Source: Methanoregula sp.
Lineage (GTDB): Archaea; Halobacteriota; Methanomicrobia; Methanomicrobiales; Methanospirillaceae
DNA: 64,000 bases
Direction: 5' to 3'
Assembly (NCBI GenBank): GCA_041645435.1
Contig: JBAZQB010000001.1
Location: 496,001-560,000 of the forward strand
The notes below the pieces were generated by a model. That model saw only the letters and a list, made by a program, of their open reading frames with translations. It made no database searches and was not told the DNA's origin. Below, one piece after another: positions 11,703 to 20,693 of this stretch. Position 1 is the first letter of the stretch. Every line of letters starts with the position of its first letter. The translations under genes were made by a program, and so were the position numbers.

Positions 11703-11784
11703 TTCGGTTAATATCCAGAATCCCTGTTTTTATTGAATGACTTCCCTTTTTTTGGTTTATCGGAAAGGACAGAACTGAGAAAAA

Positions 11785-12432
11785 TTAGTGTTCTTTCCTG
11801 ACGGAAATAAACCACACGATTGCGCCGACGGTGAAAAGGACAATAATTCCTATTGTGAGAGCGTTTTTAATATACCATGGAGTAGCTGCATCGCGGCTTT
11901 GTTCTGCAATACGCCGGTTATCGGCAAGTTTCGGATAGGTAGGATCGAGTGACTTTACTTTATCAAAGACGGTGATCGCTTCGTCATACCGTTTCAATCC
12001 TGCAAGGGAATAGCCTTTGTTGAACCATGCATCAGGATTTGAAGGATCGATGGATATGGCCGTTTCATAGGCTTTCAGTTCATCTTCATACCGGCCAAGA
12101 TTGTAGAGTATATAACCACGGTTGATCCAACCCTGCAGATAGTTTGGATTCAAAGACAATGTCTTGTCCGATGCAGCGAGAGCCTCATTGAATCGTTGTG
12201 CCCGGTTTAATGCATCGGCTTTGCCATTCCAGGCCTCAAAATAATCCGGGGCCCGGGCAATCGCTTCATTGTAAGCACCAATTGCCTGGGTATAATTTTT
12301 ATTTTCAATAAGCATGTTTCCCTGTGCGTACCAATCGGCAGCTTCAGGTGAATATGCCAATACCGGAAGAGTGCAAAGAACAAAGAAAACGATGCCGAAT
12401 ATTCCTGCACGTATCATTTTTTTTGCATACAT
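11785..12432 (-). CDS. Small secreted, membrane-anchored TPR protein
   Basis: 215 residues. The N-terminus is a signal peptide: basic MYAKKMIR followed by a hydrophobic stretch ending near LPVLAYS. Then come about four TPR units (residues ~30-165). A hydrophobic segment near residues 190-208 (ALTIGIIVLFTVGAIVWFI) followed by RKEH is a C-terminal membrane anchor with a short cytoplasmic tail. The predicted topology puts the TPRs outside the cell. It is convergent with the giant TPR gene, whose repeats it resembles, so the two may be related by descent; any physical interaction is speculation. Confidence 0.88.
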   Translation of the reverse strand: MYAKKMIRAGIFGIVFFVLCTLPVLAYSPEAADWYAQGNMLIENKNYTQAIGAYNEAIARAPDYFEAWNGKADALNRAQRFNEALAASDKTLSLNPNYLQGWINRGYILYNLGRYEDELKAYETAISIDPSNPDAWFNKGYSLAGLKRYDEAITVFDKVKSLDPTYPKLADNRRIAEQSRDAATPWYIKNALTIGIIVLFTVGAIVWFISVRKEH

Positions 12433-12491
12433 AACTACCGGGTTATATCTGGCATGGATGCACCATAAATTATCCTTTAAAAAAAGTATTC

Positions 12492-13460
12492 CTAATGACC
12501 GAGAACTAAGACGCGTCGTGTGAGACTCTTATGCACGCGCTGTTCGTGCTGCTGGAGAACCGTCATATGTTTACGGGCAATTTCGGAAATATCCTTATGG
12601 GTTACAATAACCGCTCGCCTTCCTGTTTTTAAGATACGGCCAATCTCATCCAGTGCATCTGCATAGAGATTAGCCATGGTATCTGCCTTTTTAATGCAGA
12701 CCGACTGGCCATAGGGCAAATCAGTGACAACCGAATCGATTGAATGATCCTGAAAAGGTAAAGACGTTGCGTCAGCAAGCATCAGAGAAGATTGTATCAC
12801 ATTCTGGCGGCTTCCCTGCACCATCAATGGATCGAAATCACTGCCAATTCCCATCGCCCCCAGTAGCTCTGCTTCAATAAGGATTCCGCCCGTGCCACAG
12901 AACGGATCGAGAACCGTATCTCCTGCCTGTACACAAGCAATATTTGCCAGTGTCCGCGCCATTCTTGGCATCATGACACCCGGGTGAAAAAAATCACGTT
13001 TCCCGGGATTTCTCGTATCATATCCGGAACGGTTGATGGGGAAGAGGACCTTACCAAAATAACACTTGTCTTCAGAAAGAATTGCACGGTATTCAGTATC
13101 CGGGTTGTTCAAACATACCGGACCCGATATCATATCACCAATCAGTCGTTCGAACTTTCGTTGTGATGAGGGATTGTGTTCATTGCATCCCCCATGAATT
13201 TTTTTTACCCGACCCGCAAAAGTATTTGTTGACCTTATGGCCAGTTCTTCAAGTAATGCAGTGAATGCAGGTATAGTCGGATCGCATTCCCCGAGATACT
13301 CGAGCACGACCTGGGTCATGGCAAGTCTTTGGGCTTCTTCGGGATGGGGACATTCTGCAACCGCAACCTGCAGGCGCTCTTCAAGAATAGTGCCGACACA
13401 TGCAAGTTCAGCAAAGGGCAGTGTCGGGTTCTCTCCGGAAAGCTCAAAGAGCAGTTTCAT
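12492..13460 (-). CDS. tRNA (guanine-N2) methyltransferase, Trm-G10/Trm11 family
   Basis: 322 residues. The C-terminal half is a Rossmann methyltransferase: SAM-binding motif DPFCGTGGILIEAELLG, acidic loop GSDFDP, and catalytic motif DLPYG, the form of (D/N)PPY seen in archaeal Trm-G10 enzymes. The N-terminal ~150 residues fit the THUMP-type RNA-binding region of this family (inferred from family layout). Members make m2G or m2,2G at position 10 of tRNA using SAM. Minus strand, 70 bp downstream of dnaJ and in the same direction, so co-transcription is possible. A PPY-type rRNA methyltransferase is the main alternative. Confidence 0.85.
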   Translation of the reverse strand: MKLLFELSGENPTLPFAELACVGTILEERLQVAVAECPHPEEAQRLAMTQVVLEYLGECDPTIPAFTALLEELAIRSTNTFAGRVKKIHGGCNEHNPSSQRKFERLIGDMISGPVCLNNPDTEYRAILSEDKCYFGKVLFPINRSGYDTRNPGKRDFFHPGVMMPRMARTLANIACVQAGDTVLDPFCGTGGILIEAELLGAMGIGSDFDPLMVQGSRQNVIQSSLMLADATSLPFQDHSIDSVVTDLPYGQSVCIKKADTMANLYADALDEIGRILKTGRRAVIVTHKDISEIARKHMTVLQQHEQRVHKSLTRRVLVLGH

Positions 13461-13530
13461 CCTTATCCCATTACATGCAGGAACTCAAATAAGTGTGTTA
13501 AAAAACAAAACGGGAAAGTGAATAATCCCG

Positions 13531-14655
13531 TCATTTTTTTCCTTTTTTCTTTCCCATGATACCCGAGAAGAACCCTCCACCTGCGTCGGAACTGCCTTCC
13601 ATATCGGCAAGTTTCTGATAAAGATCTCTCTGTTCCCCGCTCAAGGATTTTGGCGTGATAATTTTCACCCGTACGAGCAGATCACCGTGATGCCCGCGGC
13701 GTTTTACCCCTTCGCCTCCAATCTTTAGTGCTGTATTATACTGAATACCGGCAGGTATTTTGAGATCGATATGTCTTTTGTCAATAGTCTCTATCTCCAT
13801 GGATGTACCAAGAGCTGCCTGTGCAGGACTAATCTCAATAGTAGTCTCAAGGTTATCACCGGTTCTGATAAACCGGTCATGTGACTGGACATACACTTCG
13901 ATAAACAGATCGCCATTTGCTGCACCGTAATCCCCGGCCTCTCCATATCCCTCCATGCGAAGCCGCATACCATTGTCAATCCCTGCAGGGATATGTACAG
14001 ATATTTTCCTTTTCACGCGGGTATGACCGGACCCATGGCAGGTTTTGCAGACTTTCTCAGGAATTTTACCTTTTCCGCCACACTGGGTGCAGGGTGTCAT
14101 GCGGACAAACTGGCCGAATGCTGACTGGGCAGTCTGTCGCATCTGCCCGGTACCCCCACAACGGGGACACATGTTAAGGCGTTTTGTCTCACTTCCCGAT
14201 CCACTGCAGGTAGCGCAGGGTTCGGTATGCATCACTTCGATCTCACGATCAATGCCGGAAACTGCATCCTCAAGCCGGATCTGGATGCGCATGAGGAGGT
14301 CTGCGCCGGGTTGCGGCCCTGATCGCCGCTGGCCCCCGCCAAAGAAATCAAAAATATCTCCAAATCCGGAGAAGTCAGCAGAGAATCCTCCGCCCCCATG
14401 TCCCCCTCCGGTATAGGAGCCTTTTGAAGCATTGGTGTACGTCTCGTGACCCATGTTGTCATACTGTCCTTTCTTCTGTTCATCGGAAAGGACACTGTAG
14501 GCCTCGTTGATCTGCTTGAACTTCTCTTCTGCTCCTGGTTCTTTGCAGACATCCGGGTGATATTTACGGGCGAGGTTGCGGTATGCTTTCTTTACTTCCT
14601 TGTCATCGGCATTCCGGGATATGCCGAGTATGTCGTAATAATCTCCTGCGCCCAT
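13531..14655 (-). CDS. dnaJ: Chaperone protein DnaJ (Hsp40, type I)
   Basis: 374 residues, normal for type I DnaJ. The J domain has the DnaK-activating HPD at residues 33-35. A Gly/Phe-rich linker follows (~75-105). Four CxxCxGxG zinc motifs are present: CATCSGSG, CPRCGGTG, CTQCGGKG and CKTCHGSG. The C-terminal substrate-binding domain and a lysine-rich tail ending GKKKGKK complete the protein. DnaJ delivers unfolded clients to DnaK and stimulates its ATPase. It is the last gene of the minus-strand order grpE-dnaK-dnaJ, 8 bp after dnaK. Confidence 0.98.
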   Translation of the reverse strand: MGAGDYYDILGISRNADDKEVKKAYRNLARKYHPDVCKEPGAEEKFKQINEAYSVLSDEQKKGQYDNMGHETYTNASKGSYTGGGHGGGGFSADFSGFGDIFDFFGGGQRRSGPQPGADLLMRIQIRLEDAVSGIDREIEVMHTEPCATCSGSGSETKRLNMCPRCGGTGQMRQTAQSAFGQFVRMTPCTQCGGKGKIPEKVCKTCHGSGHTRVKRKISVHIPAGIDNGMRLRMEGYGEAGDYGAANGDLFIEVYVQSHDRFIRTGDNLETTIEISPAQAALGTSMEIETIDKRHIDLKIPAGIQYNTALKIGGEGVKRRGHHGDLLVRVKIITPKSLSGEQRDLYQKLADMEGSSDAGGGFFSGIMGKKKGKK

Positions 14656-14663
14656 TTTTTAAT

Positions 14664-16514
14664 TCACTCTTCTTTTACCTTGTAATCAGCATTGACAACA
14701 TTGTCATCATCTTTGGTATCCGGGTTTGGCGGAGCGCCGGCACCAGCGGACTGCTGTTGTGCTGCCTGTTCTGCCTGAACCTTCTGATAGATCTTTGTTG
14801 TCACAGCATATACTGCTTCGGTGAGAGCTTCCATGGACTTCTTGATCTCATCGAGATTGTCATCCGCAAGCGCTTTTTTTACTGCTGCAACGCTGTCTTC
14901 AACCTTCTGTTTATCTTCAGATTCAAGCTTGTCACCGCTTTCTTTGAGCATCTTCTCTGCTGTGAAGACCGCAGTGTCGGCCTGGTTGTGCAGTTCAATT
15001 TCATCGCGTTTCTGCTTGTCCTCGTTCTCAAACATCTTTGCGGCATCCATCATCTTCTTGATATCTTCATCAGTGAGTTTCTTGTCACCTTTGATGGAGA
15101 TATTCTGCTGGTTACCGGTGCCAAGATCCTTTGCGGATACGTGGATGATACCATTTGAATCGATATCAAACGTGACTTCAATCTGTGGAATACCGCGCGG
15201 AGCCGGGGGAATTCCGGTTAGCTGGAATTTGCCTAGGGTGAAGTTGTCTTTTGCCAGCGCACGTTCTCCCTGGACAACATGGATCTCGACACTGGTCTGG
15301 CCATCGGCTGCCGTTGAGAAGATCTGGCTTTTTCGTGTAGGGATAGTCGTATTGCGCTCGATGAGTTTTGTGGCTATGCCTCCCAGTGTCTCGATACCAA
15401 GTGTAAGCGGGGTGACATCCAAAAGAACAATATCTTTTGTCTCACCGGTCAGGACTGCACCCTGGATACCTGCACCGAGGGCAACGCATTCATCCGGGTT
15501 AAGTCCTTTATCCGGTTCTTTTCCGAGAAGCTTTTTCACTGTATCCTGAACAAGTGGTACACGGGTTGACCCGCCAACGAGCAGGACATGATCGATGTCC
15601 TTTGCCTCGAGCTTTGCGTCACTGAGCGCCTGTTTGACCGGGCCGACCGTTGATTCGACCAGATCACCGATAAGTTGTTCGAGTTTTGCCTTGGTGAGGT
15701 CGATGTTCAAAAACTTCGGACCGCTCTTGTCCTGTGTAATATAGGGCAGATTGATGTTGGTGCTCTGGCGCTGCGAGAGCTCGATCTTGGCATTTTCCGA
15801 AGCATCGCGCAGGCGCTGCATGGCATACGGATCGGTACGAAGGTCGATGCCTTCTTTCTTTTTGAACTCCTCAACAAGATAATCGGTGACTCGCTGGTCG
15901 AAGTCGTCGCCGCCAAGATGGTTATTACCTGCTGTGGATTTTACTTCAAAGACACCGTCTCCGAGCGTGAGAATTGAGACATCGAACGTACCACCACCAA
16001 GATCATAGACAAGGACCGTTGCGTCCTGTTCCTTGTCAATACCATACGCGAGAGCGCTTGCGGTTGGTTCATTGATGATACGCAGTACTTCTAATCCTGC
16101 AATCTTTCCCGCATCCTTGGTTGCCTGGCGCTGGGCATCATTAAAATATGCCGGGACGGTGACAACCGCTTTTGTGATCTTTTCGCCAAGATAGGCTTCA
16201 GCATCAATTTTTAATTTCTGCAGGATCATCGATGATATTTCCTGCGGAGTATAGTTCTTATCATCAATTTTGATCTTTTCGCTGCTACCCATCTTTCGCT
16301 TGATGGACTGGATTGTCCGCTGCGGGTTTGTTACCGCCTGCCGCTTTGCAAGACTGCCAACCAACCGTTCACCTTCTTTTGTAAAAGCAACGATCGATGC
16401 TGTTGTTCGTCCACCTTCGGAATTCGGGATCACAATTGGCTTTCCCGCCTCCATGATGGACATGCAGGAGTAGGTTGTTCCCAGATCAATTCCCAAAACT
16501 TTATCGTTAGCCAT
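14664..16514 (-). CDS. dnaK: Chaperone protein DnaK (Hsp70)
   Basis: 616 residues. The N-terminal ATPase domain begins with GIDLGTTYSC and has the phosphate loops DLGGGTFDVS and LLVGGSTRVP. The linker DIVLLDVTPLTLGIET leads into the substrate-binding domain and lid, ending in an acidic tail (KVKEE). The ATPase domain lacks the ~24-residue insertion of proteobacterial DnaK, like Gram-positive and archaeal forms. Archaeal DnaK is generally held to have been acquired from bacteria. It works with the flanking GrpE and DnaJ in ATP-driven folding in the cytoplasm. An AGGAGG-type ribosome binding site (tacctcctttt read on the other strand) precedes the start. Confidence 0.99.
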   Translation of the reverse strand: MANDKVLGIDLGTTYSCMSIMEAGKPIVIPNSEGGRTTASIVAFTKEGERLVGSLAKRQAVTNPQRTIQSIKRKMGSSEKIKIDDKNYTPQEISSMILQKLKIDAEAYLGEKITKAVVTVPAYFNDAQRQATKDAGKIAGLEVLRIINEPTASALAYGIDKEQDATVLVYDLGGGTFDVSILTLGDGVFEVKSTAGNNHLGGDDFDQRVTDYLVEEFKKKEGIDLRTDPYAMQRLRDASENAKIELSQRQSTNINLPYITQDKSGPKFLNIDLTKAKLEQLIGDLVESTVGPVKQALSDAKLEAKDIDHVLLVGGSTRVPLVQDTVKKLLGKEPDKGLNPDECVALGAGIQGAVLTGETKDIVLLDVTPLTLGIETLGGIATKLIERNTTIPTRKSQIFSTAADGQTSVEIHVVQGERALAKDNFTLGKFQLTGIPPAPRGIPQIEVTFDIDSNGIIHVSAKDLGTGNQQNISIKGDKKLTDEDIKKMMDAAKMFENEDKQKRDEIELHNQADTAVFTAEKMLKESGDKLESEDKQKVEDSVAAVKKALADDNLDEIKKSMEALTEAVYAVTTKIYQKVQAEQAAQQQSAGAGAPPNPDTKDDDNVVNADYKVKEE

Positions 16515-16533
16515 TTTTTTTACCTCCTTTTAC

Positions 16534-17058
16534 TTACTTTCCTTTTGATACTGCAACTTTTGCATGCCGGATTACTTTGTCATGCATACGATACCCGCGT
16601 GCCACTTCATCGACAACGATTCCTTCATTTTCCTCGGAAGGCACATGCGCAATTGCCTCATGCTCTGCAGGATTGAATGGTTTTTTGAGAGCATCTAATG
16701 GTGTGATGCCGTGGCGCTGCAGTTGTGAATAGAGCAGATGCTGAATCTGGACGATACCTTCGCGCAAGTGAGCATCATCTGCTTTTATTGCCCGCTCAAA
16801 GTTATCGAGGACTTCTATGATATCAACTGCGAGTCGTTCATTTGCAAGATTCGTAATCATTTCCCGGTCACGCGCTGTGCGTTTTTTGAAATTTTCAAAA
16901 TCCGCAGCAAGACGTAAATACCGATCATTGAGTTCGGAAAATGCCTTCTTCTGCTCATCCAGAACGGCTGGATCCGTTTCGGCGCTCAAAGGGGCACTAT
17001 CCGAAATGCCGGCACATTCTTCGCAAGTCTGTTCGTTACTGGGTTCTGCATTAGTCAT
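16534..17058 (-). CDS. grpE: Nucleotide exchange factor GrpE
   Basis: 174 residues. The N-terminus is acidic and low-complexity (to ~residue 35). A long helical coiled-coil follows (QKKAFSELNDRYLRLAADFENFKKRT), then the beta domain with HEAIAHVPS and GYRMHDKVIRHAKVAVSKG, typical GrpE C-terminal signatures. GrpE drives ADP release from DnaK. First gene of the operon; dnaK starts 19 bp after its stop. A strong TATA-like tract lies about 40-60 bp upstream. Confidence 0.97.
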   Translation of the reverse strand: MTNAEPSNEQTCEECAGISDSAPLSAETDPAVLDEQKKAFSELNDRYLRLAADFENFKKRTARDREMITNLANERLAVDIIEVLDNFERAIKADDAHLREGIVQIQHLLYSQLQRHGITPLDALKKPFNPAEHEAIAHVPSEENEGIVVDEVARGYRMHDKVIRHAKVAVSKGK

Positions 17059-17098
17059 AGTGCGACCTTTACGTTTTTCTCATATCTGTTGTATTGTA

Positions 17099-17118
17099 GT
17101 TCTATATATATATTTACA
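17099..17118 (-). promoter_or_regulatory. Probable grpE-dnaK-dnaJ promoter (TATA box)
   Basis: The tract tctatatatatatttacata lies 41-60 bp upstream of the grpE start and would serve as an archaeal TATA box. No CIRCE element (GCACTC-N9-GAGTGC, the bacterial HrcA site) is visible. The rest of the 307-bp gap between grpE and purH (17059-17365) is AT-rich and holds a G-run near 17145; I see no gene or RNA in it. Confidence 0.55.
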
Positions 17119-17365
17119 TAATCCATAAACTGGAATCGCCGTTATGGGGGGGGATTGGTATTTAAGACTTAAAACCAGGGCCATTATTTTTATCGCGTTT
17201 AAAATTAGCCCAGATTTTGATTTAAGGCCCTATTCAATAGAATTTATTATAATGTTTAAGGATTTCATCCGCTGAAATCCTATAAAAGCAACTGTCGAAT
17301 AATTGGTTTTTTAATTATCATATACCAGCATACATTTTTCTCTCCTGTATTTCATACAATAGACC

Positions 17366-18850
17366 ATGAAATGGGCATTGCTTTCCGTCTGGGACAAGAC
17401 GGGGATCGTCGAACTTGCGCGGGAGCTTATCCGGGAAAAATACAGCATAATGAGCTCCGGGGGGACCGGCAAGGCACTGGCAGAAGCCAGAGTTGCTTTT
17501 ACCGAAGTCTCGAATTATACTGGTTTTCCTGAAATGATGGATGGACGGGTCAAGACCCTGCATCCAAAAGTTCATGGAGGGCTACTGGGACGGCGGTTGA
17601 TTGATGATGCAGTCATGCAAAAACATGGTATCAATCGCATTGATCTTCTGGTCGTAAACCTGTACCCGTTTGAAAAGATGTCCCAGAAACAGATGAGACT
17701 TGAAGATCTGATAGAATACATCGACATCGGTGGACCAGCCATGATACGCGCTGCGGCAAAGAATTATCGCGATGTTGGCGTGATTGTTGATCCTTCAGAT
17801 TACAAGGATATTATGAATGCAATCTGCAACACTGGTTTAACTGCTGATATGCGCCTGGACCTTGCAAGAAAAGCATTTGCGCGAACTGCTGCTTATGATG
17901 CAGCGATCAGTAATTATCTTTACCGGCTTGAAAACCCATTTCCGACTACATTCTCCATCCAGTTCACCGGGGGCCGGACCCTGAGATACGGAGAAAATCC
18001 TCACCAAAAGGCTGCAGTCTATGGAACCAGCGGCATTGCGGGTACTGAACCCGTGCAGGGCAAGCAGATGTCTTACAATAATTATCTCGATGTGAATGCC
18101 GGAACCGGCCTCTTGAGGGAGTTTGTAGAGCCGGCCGCGGTTATCGTCAAACACAATAATCCCTGCGGTGTGGCTGTTGGAGAGAATCTGCTGGATGCGT
18201 ATATATCAGCACGAGATGTTGATCCCGTTTCTGCATATGGATCTGTAATTTCATTAAATCGTGAAGTGGATCGTATCTTGGCAGAAGAGATTTGCAAAAC
18301 CTTTGTTGAAGTGGTTGTGGCACCATCATTCTCACCAGAATCACTCTCTGTCATGAGCCGGAAAGATACAATGAGAGTGCTCATTCTTCCCCCACCTTCC
18401 CCAGCTGATGAAATTCGTACTATTGATGGAGGAGTACTCGTACAGCGAACCCCGGAATACCAGGAACACTGGGAAGTGATTACGGACAGGGATCCAACGC
18501 CTGATGAGATGAAAGCTCTCCAACTTGCTTGGAAAGTCTGCAAACACACAAAGAGTAACACGATCATCTTTGCCGATCAGAAACGGACCTTGGGAATTGG
18601 TGCCGGTCAGATGAGCCGGGTGGATTCAGCAAAGATTGCTATAGAAAAAGCGTGTAGTTCACTTAAAGGATCAGCAGTTGCTTCTGATGCATTCCTGCCA
18701 TTTCCCGACACGCTAGAAGTTGGTGCACAAGCTGGTGCAACAGCACTTGTGCAACCAGGTGGATCAATTAGGGATAAGGAAGTTATTGAAGCCGCAAACC
18801 GCTTACACATGGCGATGGTTTTTACGGGTATACGGTACTTCAGGCATTGA
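17366..18850 (+). CDS. purH: Bifunctional AICAR formyltransferase / IMP cyclohydrolase
   Basis: 494 residues, slightly shorter than the bacterial enzyme. The N-terminal IMP cyclohydrolase (MGS-like) domain opens with ALLSVWDKTGIVELAREL and has SSGGTGKAL and MDGRVKTLHPKVHGG. The AICAR transformylase domain follows, with the catalytic Lys-His pair in IVKHNNPCG (K262-H263) and a conserved end with IGAGQMSRVDSAKIA and QPGGSIRDKEVI. It catalyses the last two steps of IMP synthesis, using 10-formyl-tetrahydrofolate or an equivalent one-carbon carrier. Many methanogens use PurP and PurO instead, so a full-length bacterial-type PurH suggests past transfer. Monocistronic. Confidence 0.97.
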   Translation: MKWALLSVWDKTGIVELARELIREKYSIMSSGGTGKALAEARVAFTEVSNYTGFPEMMDGRVKTLHPKVHGGLLGRRLIDDAVMQKHGINRIDLLVVNLYPFEKMSQKQMRLEDLIEYIDIGGPAMIRAAAKNYRDVGVIVDPSDYKDIMNAICNTGLTADMRLDLARKAFARTAAYDAAISNYLYRLENPFPTTFSIQFTGGRTLRYGENPHQKAAVYGTSGIAGTEPVQGKQMSYNNYLDVNAGTGLLREFVEPAAVIVKHNNPCGVAVGENLLDAYISARDVDPVSAYGSVISLNREVDRILAEEICKTFVEVVVAPSFSPESLSVMSRKDTMRVLILPPPSPADEIRTIDGGVLVQRTPEYQEHWEVITDRDPTPDEMKALQLAWKVCKHTKSNTIIFADQKRTLGIGAGQMSRVDSAKIAIEKACSSLKGSAVASDAFLPFPDTLEVGAQAGATALVQPGGSIRDKEVIEAANRLHMAMVFTGIRYFRH

Positions 18851-18862
18851 ATCATTTGTTCA

Positions 18863-18879
18863 TTTTTTTTCAAAAAAAA
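18863..18879 (+). terminator. Poly-T terminator after purH
   Basis: A run of eight T followed by C and eight A lies 13 bp after the purH stop. The T-run fits an archaeal oligo-T terminator, and the T/A symmetry could form a hairpin. No gene is visible in 18851-19115. Confidence 0.5.
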
Positions 18880-19015
18880 GATTTACCTGTCGTTTCCTTC
18901 AATCCACCAGTTATTTGGAATAAATAGAAAAAGTAAACGTGCAGCAGTATCAAGTTTATTTTGAGAATGAAGGGGTAATTATCCTTTTTTTTTAAATTTT
19001 TTATTACAATACGCG

Positions 19016-19028
19016 ATAAATATATATT
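19016..19028 (+). promoter_or_regulatory. TATA box for the first DUF4013 gene
   Basis: The AT-rich stretch gataaatatatat lies about 90 bp upstream of the chosen ATG at 19116 and resembles an archaeal TATA element. It implies an untranslated leader of roughly 65-70 nt. Confidence 0.45.
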
Positions 19029-19115
19029 CTGCGAAGTGATCATACGTAATTTAAATCGTTTGTGGCTTAGTGTCATGGATGATTGACAGAATCAGCATTT
19101 AAGAGGTTTGAAATA

Positions 19116-19775
19116 ATGGATTATGGAAGTATGGTTGGAGAATCCTTTGAATACGCAAAGGAAGCAGTTGTTGGCAAGTGGAACAAGTGGGTAATGCTTA
19201 TCATCGCAACTATCCTTCTTGGACTTCCCCTTGCAGGCTATTCAATGAAAATTCTGAGAGGGGAAAAACCCGCTCCTGAAGTCGAAGACTGGGGAACCCT
19301 TTTCATTGACGGTATCAAGTATGTAATCGTCGCTCTCATCTATGCAATACCACTCATCATTGTCTGGGTTCTTGTTATCGGTGCATCTGCAGTTGCAATA
19401 GTAACCCAGGATACAACAGCAATGATGGCAGCAATTGGTGCTATGGCTATCGGCCTGATAATCATGCTCATTCTTGCGATTGTTATCGCCGTCTTTGAGA
19501 TTATCGGAATTGTCCGGTTTGCCAGGACCGGAAGCATTGGTGAGGCATTCAACTTCAGCGCAATCCTTGCAACGATCGAAAAACTCGGCTGGGTCCCCTA
19601 TATTATTGCTATTGTTGTCTTGTTCGTCGTTGGAATTATCTTTGGAATCATCGTTACGATCCTGATGATGATCCCGTACCTGGGAATCCTTATTTATCTC
19701 TGCCTCATTGCTCCATGGACTCTGTTTATCTCCCGCTATGTCTGCCAGCTCTATGATGCTGCAGGTTCTGCATAA
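19116..19775 (+). CDS. DUF4013 family membrane protein
   Basis: 219 residues from the ATG at 19116, chosen over a TTG at 19083 because GAGGT lies about 8 bp upstream and the paralogue downstream also begins MDYGSM. The amphipathic N-terminus (SFEYAKEAVVGKWNKW) is followed by about five to six transmembrane segments; the short motif MKILRGEKPAPE and VRFARTGSIGEAFNFS are shared with the next gene. DUF4013 proteins are integral membrane proteins of unknown function, common in methanogens. A T8 run at 19785-19792 follows the stop, so it may be transcribed separately. Confidence 0.85.
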   Translation: MDYGSMVGESFEYAKEAVVGKWNKWVMLIIATILLGLPLAGYSMKILRGEKPAPEVEDWGTLFIDGIKYVIVALIYAIPLIIVWVLVIGASAVAIVTQDTTAMMAAIGAMAIGLIIMLILAIVIAVFEIIGIVRFARTGSIGEAFNFSAILATIEKLGWVPYIIAIVVLFVVGIIFGIIVTILMMIPYLGILIYLCLIAPWTLFISRYVCQLYDAAGSA

Positions 19776-19878
19776 AAATCAATCTTTTTTTTAAATCACT
19801 GAAAAAAAAGTGTTATTCTTGGTGGATAGCCTTTTTACTTTCAAAAATTCTATGATTTTTACTAATCTGGTGGTTTTT

Positions 19879-20652
19879 ATGGATTATGGTTCAATGCTTG
19901 ATCAGACATTTGCCTATACTAAAGAGGGTGTATGGGGACGAACAAAACGGTGGCTCATTCTTATAGGCTGTCTGATACTATTCCCTTTGATTCTCGGCTA
20001 TATGGTACGTATTTTCCGGGGAGTAAAACCGGCCCCAGAACCTGAACAATGGGGTTCGATGTTTATCGATGGCCTGAAGTTGCTCGTAGTGGAGGTGGTG
20101 TACATCATCCCCGTTATCCTGCTGGTTATCATCGCGTTTCTTCCGCTGTTATCAACGTTGATTGCCGGGGGAGCGCCACATAAGGATCCATCATCTCTTT
20201 CCGATGCCCAGATTCAGCAATGGATACTAGTTCATCCGGAATTTATCTCAGCGATTGGTTTTTTGGCAATTCTGCTCCTGCTTGCAGTCCTCTGTGGGAT
20301 TATTATCAGTATTTTTTCATTTCTTGGCGTGGTCCGGTTCGCCCGGACCGGCAGCATGGCAGAAGCGTTTAATTTTTCTGCAATCGTGTCCCACATCCGC
20401 AGGATTGGCTGGTTGAATTACCTGTTAGCGCTAATTGTGATCAGTGTAATCGGCTTTATTTTTGGTATGGTTACCAATGTATTCTCATTAATCCCAATAT
20501 TTGGCGATCTTATTGGCGTGATTGTCATGATCATACTCTATGTGCCCTATTTCATTTTCACGAGCCGTTATGTGTCTTTGGTATATGATATCGGTGAGGA
20601 AAAGTCGGATCCTGAACCAATAATGTACAATACAATAATCACAACACAATAA
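19879..20652 (+). CDS. DUF4013 family membrane protein, paralogue
   Basis: 257 residues from the ATG at 19879 (MDYGSMLDQTFAYTKEG). GGTGG lies 7 bp upstream, and this start aligns with its upstream neighbour; an in-frame TTG at 19810 would add 23 unrelated residues. It shares IFRGVKPAPEPEQWG, VRFARTGSMAEAFNFSAI and the membrane layout with the preceding gene but has a longer polar loop near residues 95-120. The two are clearly a tandem duplication. Function unknown. The C-terminal ~15 residues are polar. The gene is convergent with ilvD, 41 bp away. Confidence 0.85.
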   Translation: MDYGSMLDQTFAYTKEGVWGRTKRWLILIGCLILFPLILGYMVRIFRGVKPAPEPEQWGSMFIDGLKLLVVEVVYIIPVILLVIIAFLPLLSTLIAGGAPHKDPSSLSDAQIQQWILVHPEFISAIGFLAILLLLAVLCGIIISIFSFLGVVRFARTGSMAEAFNFSAIVSHIRRIGWLNYLLALIVISVIGFIFGMVTNVFSLIPIFGDLIGVIVMIILYVPYFIFTSRYVSLVYDIGEEKSDPEPIMYNTIITTQ

Positions 20653-20693
20653 TTTTTAAAAAGATATTTCAAAAGGGAAAATTCCCGTTTTGG

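Noticed and set aside
14583..15549. Open frames antisense to dnaK
   Set aside because: Shadow frames of a highly conserved gene with strong codon bias; no start signals.
17059..17365. CIRCE/HrcA operator for the grpE operon
   Set aside because: Searched for the GCACTC-N9-GAGTGC pattern by eye and did not find it.
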